DNA from: Planctomycetaceae bacterium
GTDB lineage: Bacteria; Planctomycetota; Planctomycetia; Pirellulales; Pirellulaceae
Length of the DNA: 49,484 nucleotides
Assembly (NCBI GenBank): GCA_020638975.1
Contig: JACKHN010000041.1
Coordinates: 1 to 49,484, forward strand
Direction: 5' to 3'
This document shows, one piece after another, positions 1 through 8,519 of the stretch. The position numbers and the translations under genes are program-made. Position 1 is the first letter of the stretch; every line of letters starts with the position of its first letter. The notes beneath the pieces are model-generated. The model searched no databases. It saw only the letters and a list, made by a program, of their open reading frames with translations, and was not told the DNA's origin.

Positions 1-88
1 AAGGTCCTTAAGCAACCTTCGTAGCGTGTGTTATTATGAAGGCTCCTGTAGGTTTCTGCCAAACGATCGACCCTCAGCGGTGCACGGA

Positions 89-2515
89 ATGAAGCTCTTT
101 ACGATTCGACTTGCGTTGCTGACGCTCATTGCTCTTTGCAACCCTATCGGTAACGCGGCCGAGCAGGACTTCGCACGCGTCTTGAAACCGTTCTTTACCA
201 AATACTGTTGGGACTGCCATGGCGACGGAACAGCCGAAGGCGGGCTTGATCTTTCCGCGATCGGCGAGGATCTCGCCGACGAGAAGACGATCGCCGCCTG
301 GATCCGAGTCTATGACCGCGTTCGCGTCGGCGAGATGCCGCCGAAGGATGCGACCCAGCCTTCGGAGCAACATCGCGACACCTTCACGCGACTGCTCGGT
401 GATCCGCTAACCAAAGCGCATGCCGCATCGAAAGGCACCGTTCTGCGTCGGCTGAATCGGCGCGAGTATCAAAACACCATGAACGACATGTTCGGCACGC
501 ATCTCGATTTGGTAGGAATGCTGCCGGAAGATGGCCGTTCGCACGAGTTCGATAACGTCGGCGAAGCGCTCAGTATCTCGTTGGTGCAAATGCAGCGATA
601 TCTCGACGCGGCGGATCGAGTACTCGATGCAGCAATCGTGAACACGGTTGCCAAACCGCAGAGCAAGGTCGTCCGTGCAAGTTATGCCGATACGCGAGGC
701 GCGGAGCAATGGCTGGGAAGCAAGTGGCTGAAGCGCGATGACGGTGCTGTCGTCTTCTTCACGGAATCAGGTTACCCGAGCGGAATGCTGCGCGAGGCAA
801 ACGTCAATGAATCCGGTTTCTACAAAGTCCGCGTGACCGGTTATGCGCATCAAAGCGACCAGCCGGTCACGTTCTCCATCGGCGCGACGACTTTCGCGCG
901 CGGTGCCGAGCAGCCGACTTTCGGATACTATTCGATGCCACCCGGCGAACCGACCACGATCGAAGTTCAAGCTTGGATCGAATCACGATACATGATTCAA
1001 GTCGAGCCGTATGGCCTGACCGACCGCTACGAGATCAAGAACAACGGAATCGAGAACTACAATGGGCCGGGGCTCGCGATTCTTCACGTCGAAGTCGAAG
1101 GGCCTATCATCGAGGAGTATCCGAGTCGAGGGCATCGATTGCTGTTCGACGGGATCACTCGCCAAGAGATCGAACCTCGCAATCCCAACGACAAAACGAA
1201 GTCCTGGTATAAACCAAAATACGCGATCGAATCGGAGGATGCTGTCGCTGACGTGAAGCTTGTACTGCAACGAGTCGCGACACGAGCGTTCCGGCGACCG
1301 GTGAACTCGGATAAGTTGACCGCCTATGTCGACTTGTTCAAGGCACAGGTCGAGGACGGTGCGACAATCGAGGAAGGCCTGCGAACAGCCATCTCGGCGT
1401 TGCTCTGTTCGCCGGACTTCATCTACCTTTCCGAGTTGCCCGGCAAGTTGGACGACTACGCACTCGCATCACGACTCTCGTACTTTCTGACGCGCACGTT
1501 GCCCGATGAAGAGCTCCTGGCCGTTGCTCAGACGGGCAAGTTGTCGAATGATCCGGCCACTCTCCGGGAACAAACCGAACGGCTGTTAAATCACGAACAT
1601 GCTGCGCGCTTCATCACGGACTTTGCCGATGCTTGGCTCGATCTGCGAAACATCGACTTTACTAGCCCCGATCGTGTCCTGTTTCCTGAGTTCGAGCCGT
1701 TCTTGCAATACTCCATCGTCGAAGAGACACGAGCATTCCTTCGCGAGTTGCTCGACGAAAATTTGCCCGTGAAGAACATCGTCAAATCCGACTTCGCGAT
1801 GCTGAACAACCGTTTGGCCGAGCATTACGAAATCGAAGGCGTCGTTGGCCCCGAGATACGACGCGTTGCCTTGCCTCCCAATAGTCCTCGCGGCGGAATT
1901 CTCAGTCAGGCTAGTATTTTGAAAGTCTCGGCGAACGGAACAAACACGTCGCCGGTCGTGCGTGGCGTGTGGGTGATGGAGCGAATCCTTGGCCAAGCTC
2001 CGCCACCACCTCCCGCGGGAGTTGGCGGAGTCGAACCAGATATTCGCGGTGCAAAAACGCTTCGCGAGTTACTCGACAAGCATCGCGACTTGGACACATG
2101 CCGCAGCTGCCACCAAATGATCGATCCGCCGGGATTTGCGTTGGAGAGCTTCAATCCTGTCGGCGGTTGGCGAGATCGCTTTCGTAGCACGGGCGAAGGC
2201 GAGCGGATCAACCTTGAAGTTCGTGGCAACAAGGTCCGGTATAAGCTTGGATTGGAAGTCGATGCCAGCGGCGAGTTGCCCGATGGCCGAGAGTTTTCGG
2301 GTTTCCTGGCGTTTCGAGAATTGCTGGCCGAACAGGAAGATCTACTTGCGAAAGCTCTGGCGACGAAACTGCTGATTTTTGCGACGGGGCGCGAGATGGG
2401 GTTTTCGGATCGAGCGGAGATCGAACGAATTGTCCGCGAGTCAGCGGCGAAGGGGCACGGTGTGCGTGAGTTGATTCATTTGGTGGTGATGAGTGAGGCG
2501 TTTCGGTTTAAGTAG
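89..2515 (+). CDS. DUF1592-type planctomycete cytochrome protein
   Basis: Exported multidomain protein of the planctomycete family with domain order DUF1587-DUF1595-DUF1592-DUF1588-DUF1585, usually 750-850 aa; this one is 808 aa. An upstream in-frame ATG exists at 26, but the ATG at 89 begins a clean signal peptide (MKLFTIRLALLTLIALCNP), so I start there. A haem c motif CWDCH lies near residue 40 and a second one, CRSCHQMIDPPGFALE, near the C-terminus. Recognisable blocks are RRLNRREYQNTM (DUF1587), ATRAFRRPV (DUF1595), DYALASRLSYFL (DUF1592) and SANGTNTSPVVRGVW (DUF1588). A beta-rich segment without family motifs sits in the middle. Its usual partner, a DUF1552 protein, lies downstream but is separated by a 543-bp gap holding the GxxExxY element. 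Electron transfer is inferred from the haem motifs; the substrate is unknown. Confidence 0.9.
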   Translation: MKLFTIRLALLTLIALCNPIGNAAEQDFARVLKPFFTKYCWDCHGDGTAEGGLDLSAIGEDLADEKTIAAWIRVYDRVRVGEMPPKDATQPSEQHRDTFTRLLGDPLTKAHAASKGTVLRRLNRREYQNTMNDMFGTHLDLVGMLPEDGRSHEFDNVGEALSISLVQMQRYLDAADRVLDAAIVNTVAKPQSKVVRASYADTRGAEQWLGSKWLKRDDGAVVFFTESGYPSGMLREANVNESGFYKVRVTGYAHQSDQPVTFSIGATTFARGAEQPTFGYYSMPPGEPTTIEVQAWIESRYMIQVEPYGLTDRYEIKNNGIENYNGPGLAILHVEVEGPIIEEYPSRGHRLLFDGITRQEIEPRNPNDKTKSWYKPKYAIESEDAVADVKLVLQRVATRAFRRPVNSDKLTAYVDLFKAQVEDGATIEEGLRTAISALLCSPDFIYLSELPGKLDDYALASRLSYFLTRTLPDEELLAVAQTGKLSNDPATLREQTERLLNHEHAARFITDFADAWLDLRNIDFTSPDRVLFPEFEPFLQYSIVEETRAFLRELLDENLPVKNIVKSDFAMLNNRLAEHYEIEGVVGPEIRRVALPPNSPRGGILSQASILKVSANGTNTSPVVRGVWVMERILGQAPPPPPAGVGGVEPDIRGAKTLRELLDKHRDLDTCRSCHQMIDPPGFALESFNPVGGWRDRFRSTGEGERINLEVRGNKVRYKLGLEVDASGELPDGREFSGFLAFRELLAEQEDLLAKALATKLLIFATGREMGFSDRAEIERIVRESAAKGHGVRELIHLVVMSEAFRFK

Positions 2516-2572
2516 GATATTAAACGCGGAGCTCGCGGAGGCGCGGAGGGCCGCAGAGAGGGGGAGAAAGTT

Positions 2573-2959
2573 GTGACGGAGAATGAACTCTCGGGGAAGG
2601 TGATTGGTTGTGCGATCGAAGTGCATCGGCAACTTGGGCCTGGGTTGCTGGAGTCCGTTTATGAAGAAGCGTTGTGTTATGAGTTGGCGCAGGCCGGGCT
2701 TCGGTTTTTGCGTCAGCAGAGCGTTCCAATCAAATATAAGAAGGTGTTGCTGGCGACTCCACTTCGACTTGATCTAATCGTCGAAGAAAAGGTCATCGTA
2801 GATAACAAGGCGAAAACTGAAATTACCCCAATCGACAAACAGCAGCTATTAACCTACCTAAGACTACGCGACGTCCGCCTAGGTCTACTAATCAATTTCA
2901 ACGTTCCAAAACTAGTAGACGGAGTCCACCGAATCGCCAACAACCTGCAAGAACAATGA
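2573..2959 (+). CDS. GxxExxY protein (PD-(D/E)XK nuclease-like)
   Basis: 128-aa protein of the GxxExxY family (PDDEXK_3-type fold), close to the family's usual length of about 125 aa. The name motif is at residues 22-30 (G-P-G-L-L-E-S-V-Y). The putative nuclease core is D67, then D77-x-K79 in VIVDNKAKTEI; most relatives have E-L-K there, so D-N-K is a mild deviation. Q90/Q91 precede a final helix. The start is a GTG, 13 bp inside the left inverted arm; no good ribosome site is visible. The second half of the gene uses many CTA and other A/T-rich codons and looks compositionally different from the first half and from neighbouring genes. Function is not established for the family; a nuclease role is suggested by fold only. 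It is the sole gene of the 2521-3027 element. Confidence 0.85.
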   Translation: MTENELSGKVIGCAIEVHRQLGPGLLESVYEEALCYELAQAGLRFLRQQSVPIKYKKVLLATPLRLDLIVEEKVIVDNKAKTEITPIDKQQLLTYLRLRDVRLGLLINFNVPKLVDGVHRIANNLQEQ

Positions 2960-2993
2960 CACACACACACACACATACACACTCTCTCTCTCT
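2959..2993. repeat. CA/CT microsatellite
   Basis: Immediately after the GxxExxY stop codon there is a run of AC dinucleotides, one interruption (ATAC), then a run of CT dinucleotides that merges into the right inverted arm. Simple repeats of this length are rare in bacterial DNA and are prone to slippage. The tract lies only inside the inverted-repeat element. Confidence 0.85.
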
Positions 2994-3058
2994 GCGGCCC
3001 TCCGCGCCTCCGCGACCTCTGCGTTTAGTATTTCCCGTGTCCACAAAGAGAATCAAAA

Positions 3059-4342
3059 GTGCTAATCCCTCGACAACCGCTCAACCGTCGCCACTTCCTC
3101 CGCGGAACAGGCGCAACCATGCTCAGCCTGCCCGCGCTCGACGCAATGAGTCCGCTGATCGCGGCGACATCCTCGCCATCACCTAAGCGTTTCGTCGCGA
3201 TGTGCGCTGGTCTCGGATTTCACGGCCCGTATCTGTTTCCCGAGACGACTGGCCGCGATTACGAACTGACACCATACCTGAGCAAGCTGAAGAATCATCG
3301 CGATGACTTCACGGTGTTATCCGGCCTGTCGCACCCTGAGCAACAGGGCAACAACGGACACGCGTCTGAGTTGACGTGGCTGACATCGGCCAAGCGACCA
3401 GGACTGGCTGGATTTAAGAACACGATTTCACTGGATCAGTTGATCGCCGATCAGATCGGCATCGAGACGCGGTATCCGTTTCTGGCTCTCTCGACCAGCG
3501 GGCGGTCCATGTCTTGGACAGCAACGGGCGTTGAGATCCCAGGCGAAACGTCGCCTGCCAGGTTGTTCAAAGCCTTGTTCATCGAAGGCAATGACCAGGA
3601 AGTTGCCGCCGAAGTCCGACAGCTTCAACGCGGTCGCAGCATCCTGGACACGGTGCTGGGCGAGGCAAACAAACTCGAACGCGATCTAGGACCGCGCGAT
3701 CGCGAGAAACTGGAAGAATACCTCGCGGCCGTTCGCAACTTGGAATCGCGATTGCAACAGTCGCAAGGCTGGACCAAGAAACCGAAGCCGCGCGTCGATG
3801 CGAAACCTCCCACGGACGTGGCGGATCGCAATGAAGCCATCGAGCAACAGCGACTGATGTACGACATGATGGTGCTAGCCTTACAAACCGATTCGACTCG
3901 TACGATCACCTTCCAGTTGAGCGGACTCAACGCGGTTCCCGTGATCCCGGGTGTCAAGACCGACTGGCATAACCTCTCGCATCACGGCAAGGATCCAGCG
4001 AAGATCGACGAGTTGAAACTGATCGAAGAGGCGGAGTTCGCGGCGTTCAACGAATTTCTAACAAAGCTCAAAGCCATCGAAGAGAACGGCAAGTCGCTGC
4101 TGGATCACACGGCGGTCTTGTTCGGCTCGAATCTCGGCAACGCCAGCAGCCACGATTGGCATAACGTTCCGGTCCTGCTCGCTGGCGGCGGCTACAAGCA
4201 TGCTGGCCACATCGCGAGAGACACGCAGAACAACACGCCACTGGCCAACCTGTTCGTGTCATTGGCCCAGCGAATGGGAGTCGAGACCGATCGATTCGGC
4301 AGCAGCACTGCCGAGAGCATTACCGGGTTGGAGTTGTCCTAG
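3059..4342 (+). CDS. DUF1552 family exported protein
   Basis: 427-aa protein of the planctomycete DUF1552 family, normally encoded just downstream of a DUF1592 cytochrome gene. The N-terminus reads LIPRQPLNRRHFLRGTGAT, a twin-arginine signal of the RRxFLRG type, so export in folded form is likely. Family blocks are PKRFVAMCAGLGFH, LSGLSHPE, SLDQLIADQIG, RSILDTVLGEA, DTDSTR-like LQTDSTRTITF and the terminal FGSNLGNASSHDWHNVPVLLAGGG, which resembles a sulfatase/phosphatase-superfamily metal site. No family activity is known to me. The start is a GTG 31 bp past the right arm of the GxxExxY element, with no clear ribosome site; the native leader may have been displaced by the insertion. It should act with the protein at 89-2515. 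Confidence 0.88.
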   Translation: MLIPRQPLNRRHFLRGTGATMLSLPALDAMSPLIAATSSPSPKRFVAMCAGLGFHGPYLFPETTGRDYELTPYLSKLKNHRDDFTVLSGLSHPEQQGNNGHASELTWLTSAKRPGLAGFKNTISLDQLIADQIGIETRYPFLALSTSGRSMSWTATGVEIPGETSPARLFKALFIEGNDQEVAAEVRQLQRGRSILDTVLGEANKLERDLGPRDREKLEEYLAAVRNLESRLQQSQGWTKKPKPRVDAKPPTDVADRNEAIEQQRLMYDMMVLALQTDSTRTITFQLSGLNAVPVIPGVKTDWHNLSHHGKDPAKIDELKLIEEAEFAAFNEFLTKLKAIEENGKSLLDHTAVLFGSNLGNASSHDWHNVPVLLAGGGYKHAGHIARDTQNNTPLANLFVSLAQRMGVETDRFGSSTAESITGLELS

Positions 4343-4354
4343 CCTAGTCACTAC

Positions 4355-4384
4355 TTACTACACCGAACGTTACTACACCGAACG
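4355..4384. repeat. Tandem 15-bp direct repeat
   Basis: Two exact head-to-tail copies of TTACTACACCGAACG lie just after the DUF1552 stop codon, in the intergenic stretch before the next gene. I see no hairpin or coding potential here. Confidence 0.85.
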
Positions 4385-4429
4385 AGCCACGAGACTTCGG
4401 TTCACATTCGGCAAGCTTGGTAAATGGCG

Positions 4430-4458
4430 TTTCCTTCAGGAGCGGGGCTGCATATAAT
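4430..4458 (+). promoter_or_regulatory. Candidate sigma-70-type promoter
   Basis: A perfect TATAAT at 4453-4458 sits 17 bp from a weak -35-like TTTCCT at 4430-4435. It points toward the DUF1592 gene starting at 4690, leaving a leader of about 220 nt. Only the -10 box is strong, so this is tentative. Apart from this and the tandem repeat at 4355-4384, I see nothing convincing in the 347-bp gap 4343-4689. Confidence 0.4.
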
Positions 4459-4689
4459 GTACTCCAAAGCAGCCGGCGAACGTACCTAGGGATAAGTCAG
4501 AAATAACTTCGGCATTTCAAGAGTAGGTTCCGCTGAGCGGACCAGGAATCCCTGAGGTCCTACGCAAAAGAAGAAGTTATTGTTAAGCCGGTCCCTAGTC
4601 GATGACGGATGCGACGGGCAGCTTCAGAACCCCGCCTTGTTCGCCAGCTACGAAGTTTGCTGGTCCTGCCTTACGAGCGAGAGTCCGCC

Positions 4690-7086
4690 ATGCAGCCGAA
4701 GGTCTGTTTTTCGATCGTGATCGCACTCGTCCTAAGCCTCTGGGGCGAAGCTCTACCTGTGTCTGCCGCCGATTCGTTACCGGACGAAGCTCGCTTGGTT
4801 CTCAAGACGCATTGTTACGACTGTCATCAGGGAGCTGATGCGGAAGCGGGGCTCGACTTGGCCTCTCTTAGTACAGATTTGGAGGACGCCGCAGCAGCGA
4901 CGAAATGGGTTCGCGTGTTCGATCGCGTTCACGGCGGCGAGATGCCTCCGGCTGACGCCGAACCGATCGATGCAAAGATAAGATCGCAATTCTTAACGAC
5001 GACCGAATCGTGGATTAAAGACTCGCAACAAGCGATGTACGCAGCTACGGGTCGAGTTCGCGCACGACGGCTGACCAACCTGCAACTCGAACGATCGTTG
5101 CATGATTTGTTGGGCATCGATATTCCGTTGGCAGCGAGAATGCCGGAGGAGCAACGCGCCGACGGATTCACTACCGTTGCCGATGGGCAAGCGATGTCGC
5201 ACTTCCAGCTCGAGCAACACGTTTCGGTGGTCGACACGGCGTTAGACGAAGCGTTTCGCCGTGCGTTGTCCGAACCAGATGAACAAGAGCGGCACCTTCC
5301 CGCCGAGTCGATTGTCAGAACACGCCCACGATCACGAACTCGCGAACCTGAACTGATCGATGGACGCGCGGTTACCTGGGCATCGCGTTTGATTTTTTAC
5401 GGTCGTTTGCCGGCAACGACGGTCAAAGAAGACGGCTGGTATCGATTCACCATCCGTGCCACCGCGTTGAAGGCTCCAAAGGATCATGGTGTTTGGTGTA
5501 CGGTTCGAACGGGGCAATGCGTGTCGAGCGCCCCGATGTATGCCTGGGTTGGCGCCTTCGAGGCGACGTACGAGCCTAAAGAAATGACATACGACGCGTG
5601 GATGACGAAGGGCGACATGCTGGAAGTTCGGCCCGGCGACGACACACTGAAGATGGCTAGATTCAACGGCGGACAAGTCGGCACTGGTGAAGGTGGCCCG
5701 CAGAACGTTCCTGGCGTGGCCATCGAGTGGATCAAGATGGCAAGGATTCACCAAGGACCCGACAACGAAAGCGTGCGGCGTCTCCTGTTCAATGATTTGA
5801 AAGTGCAAGCTGGGTCGAAACGGGAACCAGCGAAAGTTATCGTTGAGCAACCGAAGCGTGAGGTCGTTCGCTTGATGCGAGCGTTTGCAAGTCGAGCGTT
5901 TCGTCGCCCCATCGAAGATGAGATCCTCAAACCGTACGCCCTTCTGGCAATCGAGTCGCTCGACAACGGCAACGATTTCGTGACCGCGATCCGAGCGGGT
6001 TATCGCGCGCTGTTGTGCTCTCCACGCTTCCTGTACTTCTATGAGCAACCGGGGAAGCTCGACGATTATGCAATCGCATCGCGGTTGAGCTATCTGCTCT
6101 GGAATCGCACGCCGGACCAGACGCTGATTGATTTGGCGAAGGATGAGAAGCTGAGCGAGCCAGCGACGATAAAGGCCCAAGTCGCAAGAATGCTCGCCGA
6201 TCCAAAAGGCGAACACTTCGTCGAGGACTTCGCCGCTCAGTGGCTGGACCTCAGTTTGATCGACTTCACGGAACCGGATCGAAAACTGTATCCCGGCTTC
6301 GACGTGATCGTGCAACAATCGATGCTCGACGAGACACACACCTATCTGCAGACGATGCTGGCTGACGATTTGAGTGTCAGCCACTTGATCGATTCAGACT
6401 TCACATTCCTGAATAGCCGTCTAGCGCGGTTCTACGGCATTGATCGCGTTGACGGCGACACGTTGCAAAAGATCATCCTCCGGCCCGAAGACCATCGTGG
6501 CGGCGTCTTGACTCAGGGTGCGATCTTGAAGGTGACTGCCAACGGCACGACAACGTCACCCGTGCTGCGCGGCGTATGGGTCTCGGAGCGGTTGCTCGGC
6601 ACGGAGATTCCACCGCCGCCCCAAGGTGTGCCAGCGATCGAACCGGACATTCGCGGAGCAAAGACGATTCGCGAGATGCTTGCGAAGCACAAGGCCGACG
6701 CTGCCTGTGCGGTCTGCCACGTGAAAATCGACCCACCGGGATTTGCACTAGAGAATTATGATCCTGCCGGTCGATGGCGCGATAAGTACTTTCAAGGTAA
6801 GGCGGGGAAATCCAAATCGGCCCCGCTGATCGATGCCAGCTTCGACATGCCCGACGGGAGACCGTTCAAAGATGTTCGCGAGTTTCAATCGTTGGTGGTG
6901 GCGGATAAACGGGCGCTAGCTCGGAACGTCGCCGAGAAGATAGTCACCTACGGTACGGGAGCGCCCGTTAACTTTGCCGATCGCCAAGCGATCCATGCGA
7001 TCGTCAATGAAACGGCACCTTCCGATTTTGGATTTCGTTCGCTGTTGAATGCCGTGACCACAAGTGCCGTTTTCCTGAACAAGTAG
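4690..7086 (+). CDS. DUF1592-type planctomycete cytochrome protein (second copy)
   Basis: 798-aa paralogue of the protein at 89-2515 with the same DUF1587-DUF1595-DUF1592-DUF1588-DUF1585 order. The start at 4690 gives a typical signal peptide (MQPKVCFSIVIALVLSLWG); an ATG 81 bp upstream in frame would add a charged stretch with no function. Haem motifs are CYDCH (about residues 42-46) and CAVCHVKIDPPGFALE near the C-terminus. Blocks RRLTNLQLERSLHDLLG, ASRAFRRPI, DYAIASRLSYLLW, TANGTTTSPVLRGVWVSERLLG and PDGRPF are conserved with the first copy. The central segment again looks like a beta-sandwich. Its DUF1552 partner follows after only 20 bp, so the two are surely co-transcribed, giving the undisturbed reference arrangement for this gene pair. 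Substrate unknown. Confidence 0.9.
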   Translation: MQPKVCFSIVIALVLSLWGEALPVSAADSLPDEARLVLKTHCYDCHQGADAEAGLDLASLSTDLEDAAAATKWVRVFDRVHGGEMPPADAEPIDAKIRSQFLTTTESWIKDSQQAMYAATGRVRARRLTNLQLERSLHDLLGIDIPLAARMPEEQRADGFTTVADGQAMSHFQLEQHVSVVDTALDEAFRRALSEPDEQERHLPAESIVRTRPRSRTREPELIDGRAVTWASRLIFYGRLPATTVKEDGWYRFTIRATALKAPKDHGVWCTVRTGQCVSSAPMYAWVGAFEATYEPKEMTYDAWMTKGDMLEVRPGDDTLKMARFNGGQVGTGEGGPQNVPGVAIEWIKMARIHQGPDNESVRRLLFNDLKVQAGSKREPAKVIVEQPKREVVRLMRAFASRAFRRPIEDEILKPYALLAIESLDNGNDFVTAIRAGYRALLCSPRFLYFYEQPGKLDDYAIASRLSYLLWNRTPDQTLIDLAKDEKLSEPATIKAQVARMLADPKGEHFVEDFAAQWLDLSLIDFTEPDRKLYPGFDVIVQQSMLDETHTYLQTMLADDLSVSHLIDSDFTFLNSRLARFYGIDRVDGDTLQKIILRPEDHRGGVLTQGAILKVTANGTTTSPVLRGVWVSERLLGTEIPPPPQGVPAIEPDIRGAKTIREMLAKHKADAACAVCHVKIDPPGFALENYDPAGRWRDKYFQGKAGKSKSAPLIDASFDMPDGRPFKDVREFQSLVVADKRALARNVAEKIVTYGTGAPVNFADRQAIHAIVNETAPSDFGFRSLLNAVTTSAVFLNK

Positions 7087-7106
7087 CAGAAATAACGAGG
7101 TTTACT

Positions 7107-8399
7107 GTGACACACTCCGTTCATTTCAACTTTCGTCAAAAGATCAATCGCCGCACACTGCTCCGGGGAGCAGGAGTCGCGATGGGGATTCCGTGGCTGA
7201 GTGCAATGGACGCGGCATTCGCGGCGCCCGACGAATCGGCGTCACCGAAGCGATTCGTAGCGATGACCCTTGGACTGGGCTTACACGCCGAGAACCTTAA
7301 TCCTCAGGAGACGGGTCGCGGTTACAAGCCGAGTCGCTACTTGCAGCCGATCGATGATCTCCGTGAGCAATTGACGGTGATCTCGGGAACATCTCACCCG
7401 GGAGTCTCGGGCGGCCATACGGCAGAAGCGTGCATCTTGACTGCCAGTCCGGGCGGCAGTTCCGGTCGTGCAAAGAACAGCATCTCGCTCGATCAACACA
7501 TGGCCAAGCACTTGGGGAATCACACACGTTTTCCTTCGTTAGTGCTGAGCAGTTCCGGTAGCAGCAGTCCGTCTTACACCGAGAACGGCTCGATGATTCC
7601 GGCTCAGTCATCGCCATCGAGATTGTTCACTCAGCTGTTTATTGACGACTCGCCAGCGGAGCGCGCACAGCAGGCCGAGCGCGTGCGTCAAGGACGCAGC
7701 ATTATGGATTTGGTCGGCGAAGACGCTCGAAGGCTTGAGCGCGAACTGGGTACTGGTGACCGCCAGCGATTGGATGCCTATTTTACCAGCGTTCGCGATC
7801 TCGAAAAGCGGATGTCCGAGTCGCAAGCTTGGGCGAGTCGACCAAAGCCAAAAGTCAATGTTCCAAAGCCGATCGATATCGGAAACGCTAACGACTTCAT
7901 TGGCCGGCAGAAGCTGATGTCCGATATGATTCGATTGGCGCTGCAAACGGATTCCACACGATTCATCGTTTATCATCTGGGCGGATCGGGCGGCGTCGTT
8001 CCATTACCTGGTGTCGACGAGGGTTATCACTCGCTGAGCCATCACGGGCTGGACGAAGAGAAGCTCGAGCAATTGGCCGTTGTAGAAACCGCGATCATCA
8101 GCGCGTGGGGAGATTTCCTGCGCAGCTTGGCACAAGCAGACGATCACGGCACGACGCTGCTCGACAATACGTCGGTGTTGCTGACCAGCAACCTTGGCAA
8201 TGCATCGAATCACAGCAACCAAAACATGCCCGTCGTGTTGGCCGGCGGCGGCTTCCGTCACGGACAGCATCTTGGTTTCGATCAGAAGAAGAACTATCCC
8301 TTGCCAAACCTCTTCGTCAGCCTGATGCAACGCGTTGGCCTGGAAGACGATCGCTTTGCTACGGGAACGAGCACGATGTCTGGGCTGGAGATGGTGTAG
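7107..8399 (+). CDS. DUF1552 family exported protein (second copy)
   Basis: 430-aa paralogue of the protein at 3059-4342. It begins with GTG at 7107, preceded by an ACGAGG that could pair weakly with the ribosome. Residues 14-22 read INRRTLLRG, a twin-arginine signal, followed by a hydrophobic stretch ending in AFAA. Conserved blocks include SPKRFVAMTLGLGLH, ISGTSHPG, SISLDQHMAKHLG, RSIMDLVGEDARRLEREL, LALQTDSTRFIVYHLG and LLTSNLGNASNHSNQNMPVVLAGGG. It forms a tight pair with the cytochrome gene 20 bp upstream. Family function is undefined; the near-constant pairing suggests that both proteins act on one substrate or in one complex outside the cytoplasm. Confidence 0.88.
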   Translation: MTHSVHFNFRQKINRRTLLRGAGVAMGIPWLSAMDAAFAAPDESASPKRFVAMTLGLGLHAENLNPQETGRGYKPSRYLQPIDDLREQLTVISGTSHPGVSGGHTAEACILTASPGGSSGRAKNSISLDQHMAKHLGNHTRFPSLVLSSSGSSSPSYTENGSMIPAQSSPSRLFTQLFIDDSPAERAQQAERVRQGRSIMDLVGEDARRLERELGTGDRQRLDAYFTSVRDLEKRMSESQAWASRPKPKVNVPKPIDIGNANDFIGRQKLMSDMIRLALQTDSTRFIVYHLGGSGGVVPLPGVDEGYHSLSHHGLDEEKLEQLAVVETAIISAWGDFLRSLAQADDHGTTLLDNTSVLLTSNLGNASNHSNQNMPVVLAGGGFRHGQHLGFDQKKNYPLPNLFVSLMQRVGLEDDRFATGTSTMSGLEMV

Positions 8400-8424
8400 G
8401 CTCGGTGAGCTTCTTAGAAATGTC

Positions 8425-8504
8425 GTGAGCCGACTGCGCTAGCCGCGGGCTCTGCGCAAGAACACCGGCGACAACGAAGCCCGACGCTAGCGCGTTCGGC
8501 TCAC
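8425..8504. repeat. GTGAGCCGA palindromic repeat, copy 1
   Basis: Outer arms of about 27 bp pair imperfectly: left starts GTGAGCCGACTGCGCTAGC, right ends with the complement (CGCGTTCGGCTCAC), with about four mismatches. The unit is 80 bp and is followed by TTTTTT on the plus strand, so between the convergent genes 7107-8399 and 8520-10298 it may double as a transcription terminator. A second, 81-bp member of the family lies at 37668-37748. Confidence 0.75.
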
Positions 8505-8519
8505 TTTTTTGCCCCGTCC

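Larger units (their letters stand above)
2521..3027. mobile_element. GxxExxY-carrying inverted-repeat element
   Basis: Two near-identical 40-bp inverted arms (2521-2560 and 2988-3027) enclose a single small gene. Each arm starts TAAACGC at its outer end and continues with a run of CGCGGAGG-like units; aligned as inverted repeats they differ at only two positions by eye. The stretch fills the gap between a DUF1592 gene and its DUF1552 partner, which in the second copy of the same gene pair (4690-8399) are only 20 bp apart. A related arm pair without a gene lies at 13844-13941. I found no convincing target-site duplication and no transposase inside, so mobilisation, if real, would have to be in trans. 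The alternative is a long hairpin surrounding a resident gene. Confidence 0.7.

Noticed and set aside
5332..6384. 350-aa minus-strand frame inside the second DUF1592 gene
   Set aside because: It is antisense to a clearly conserved coding region and has no family motif.
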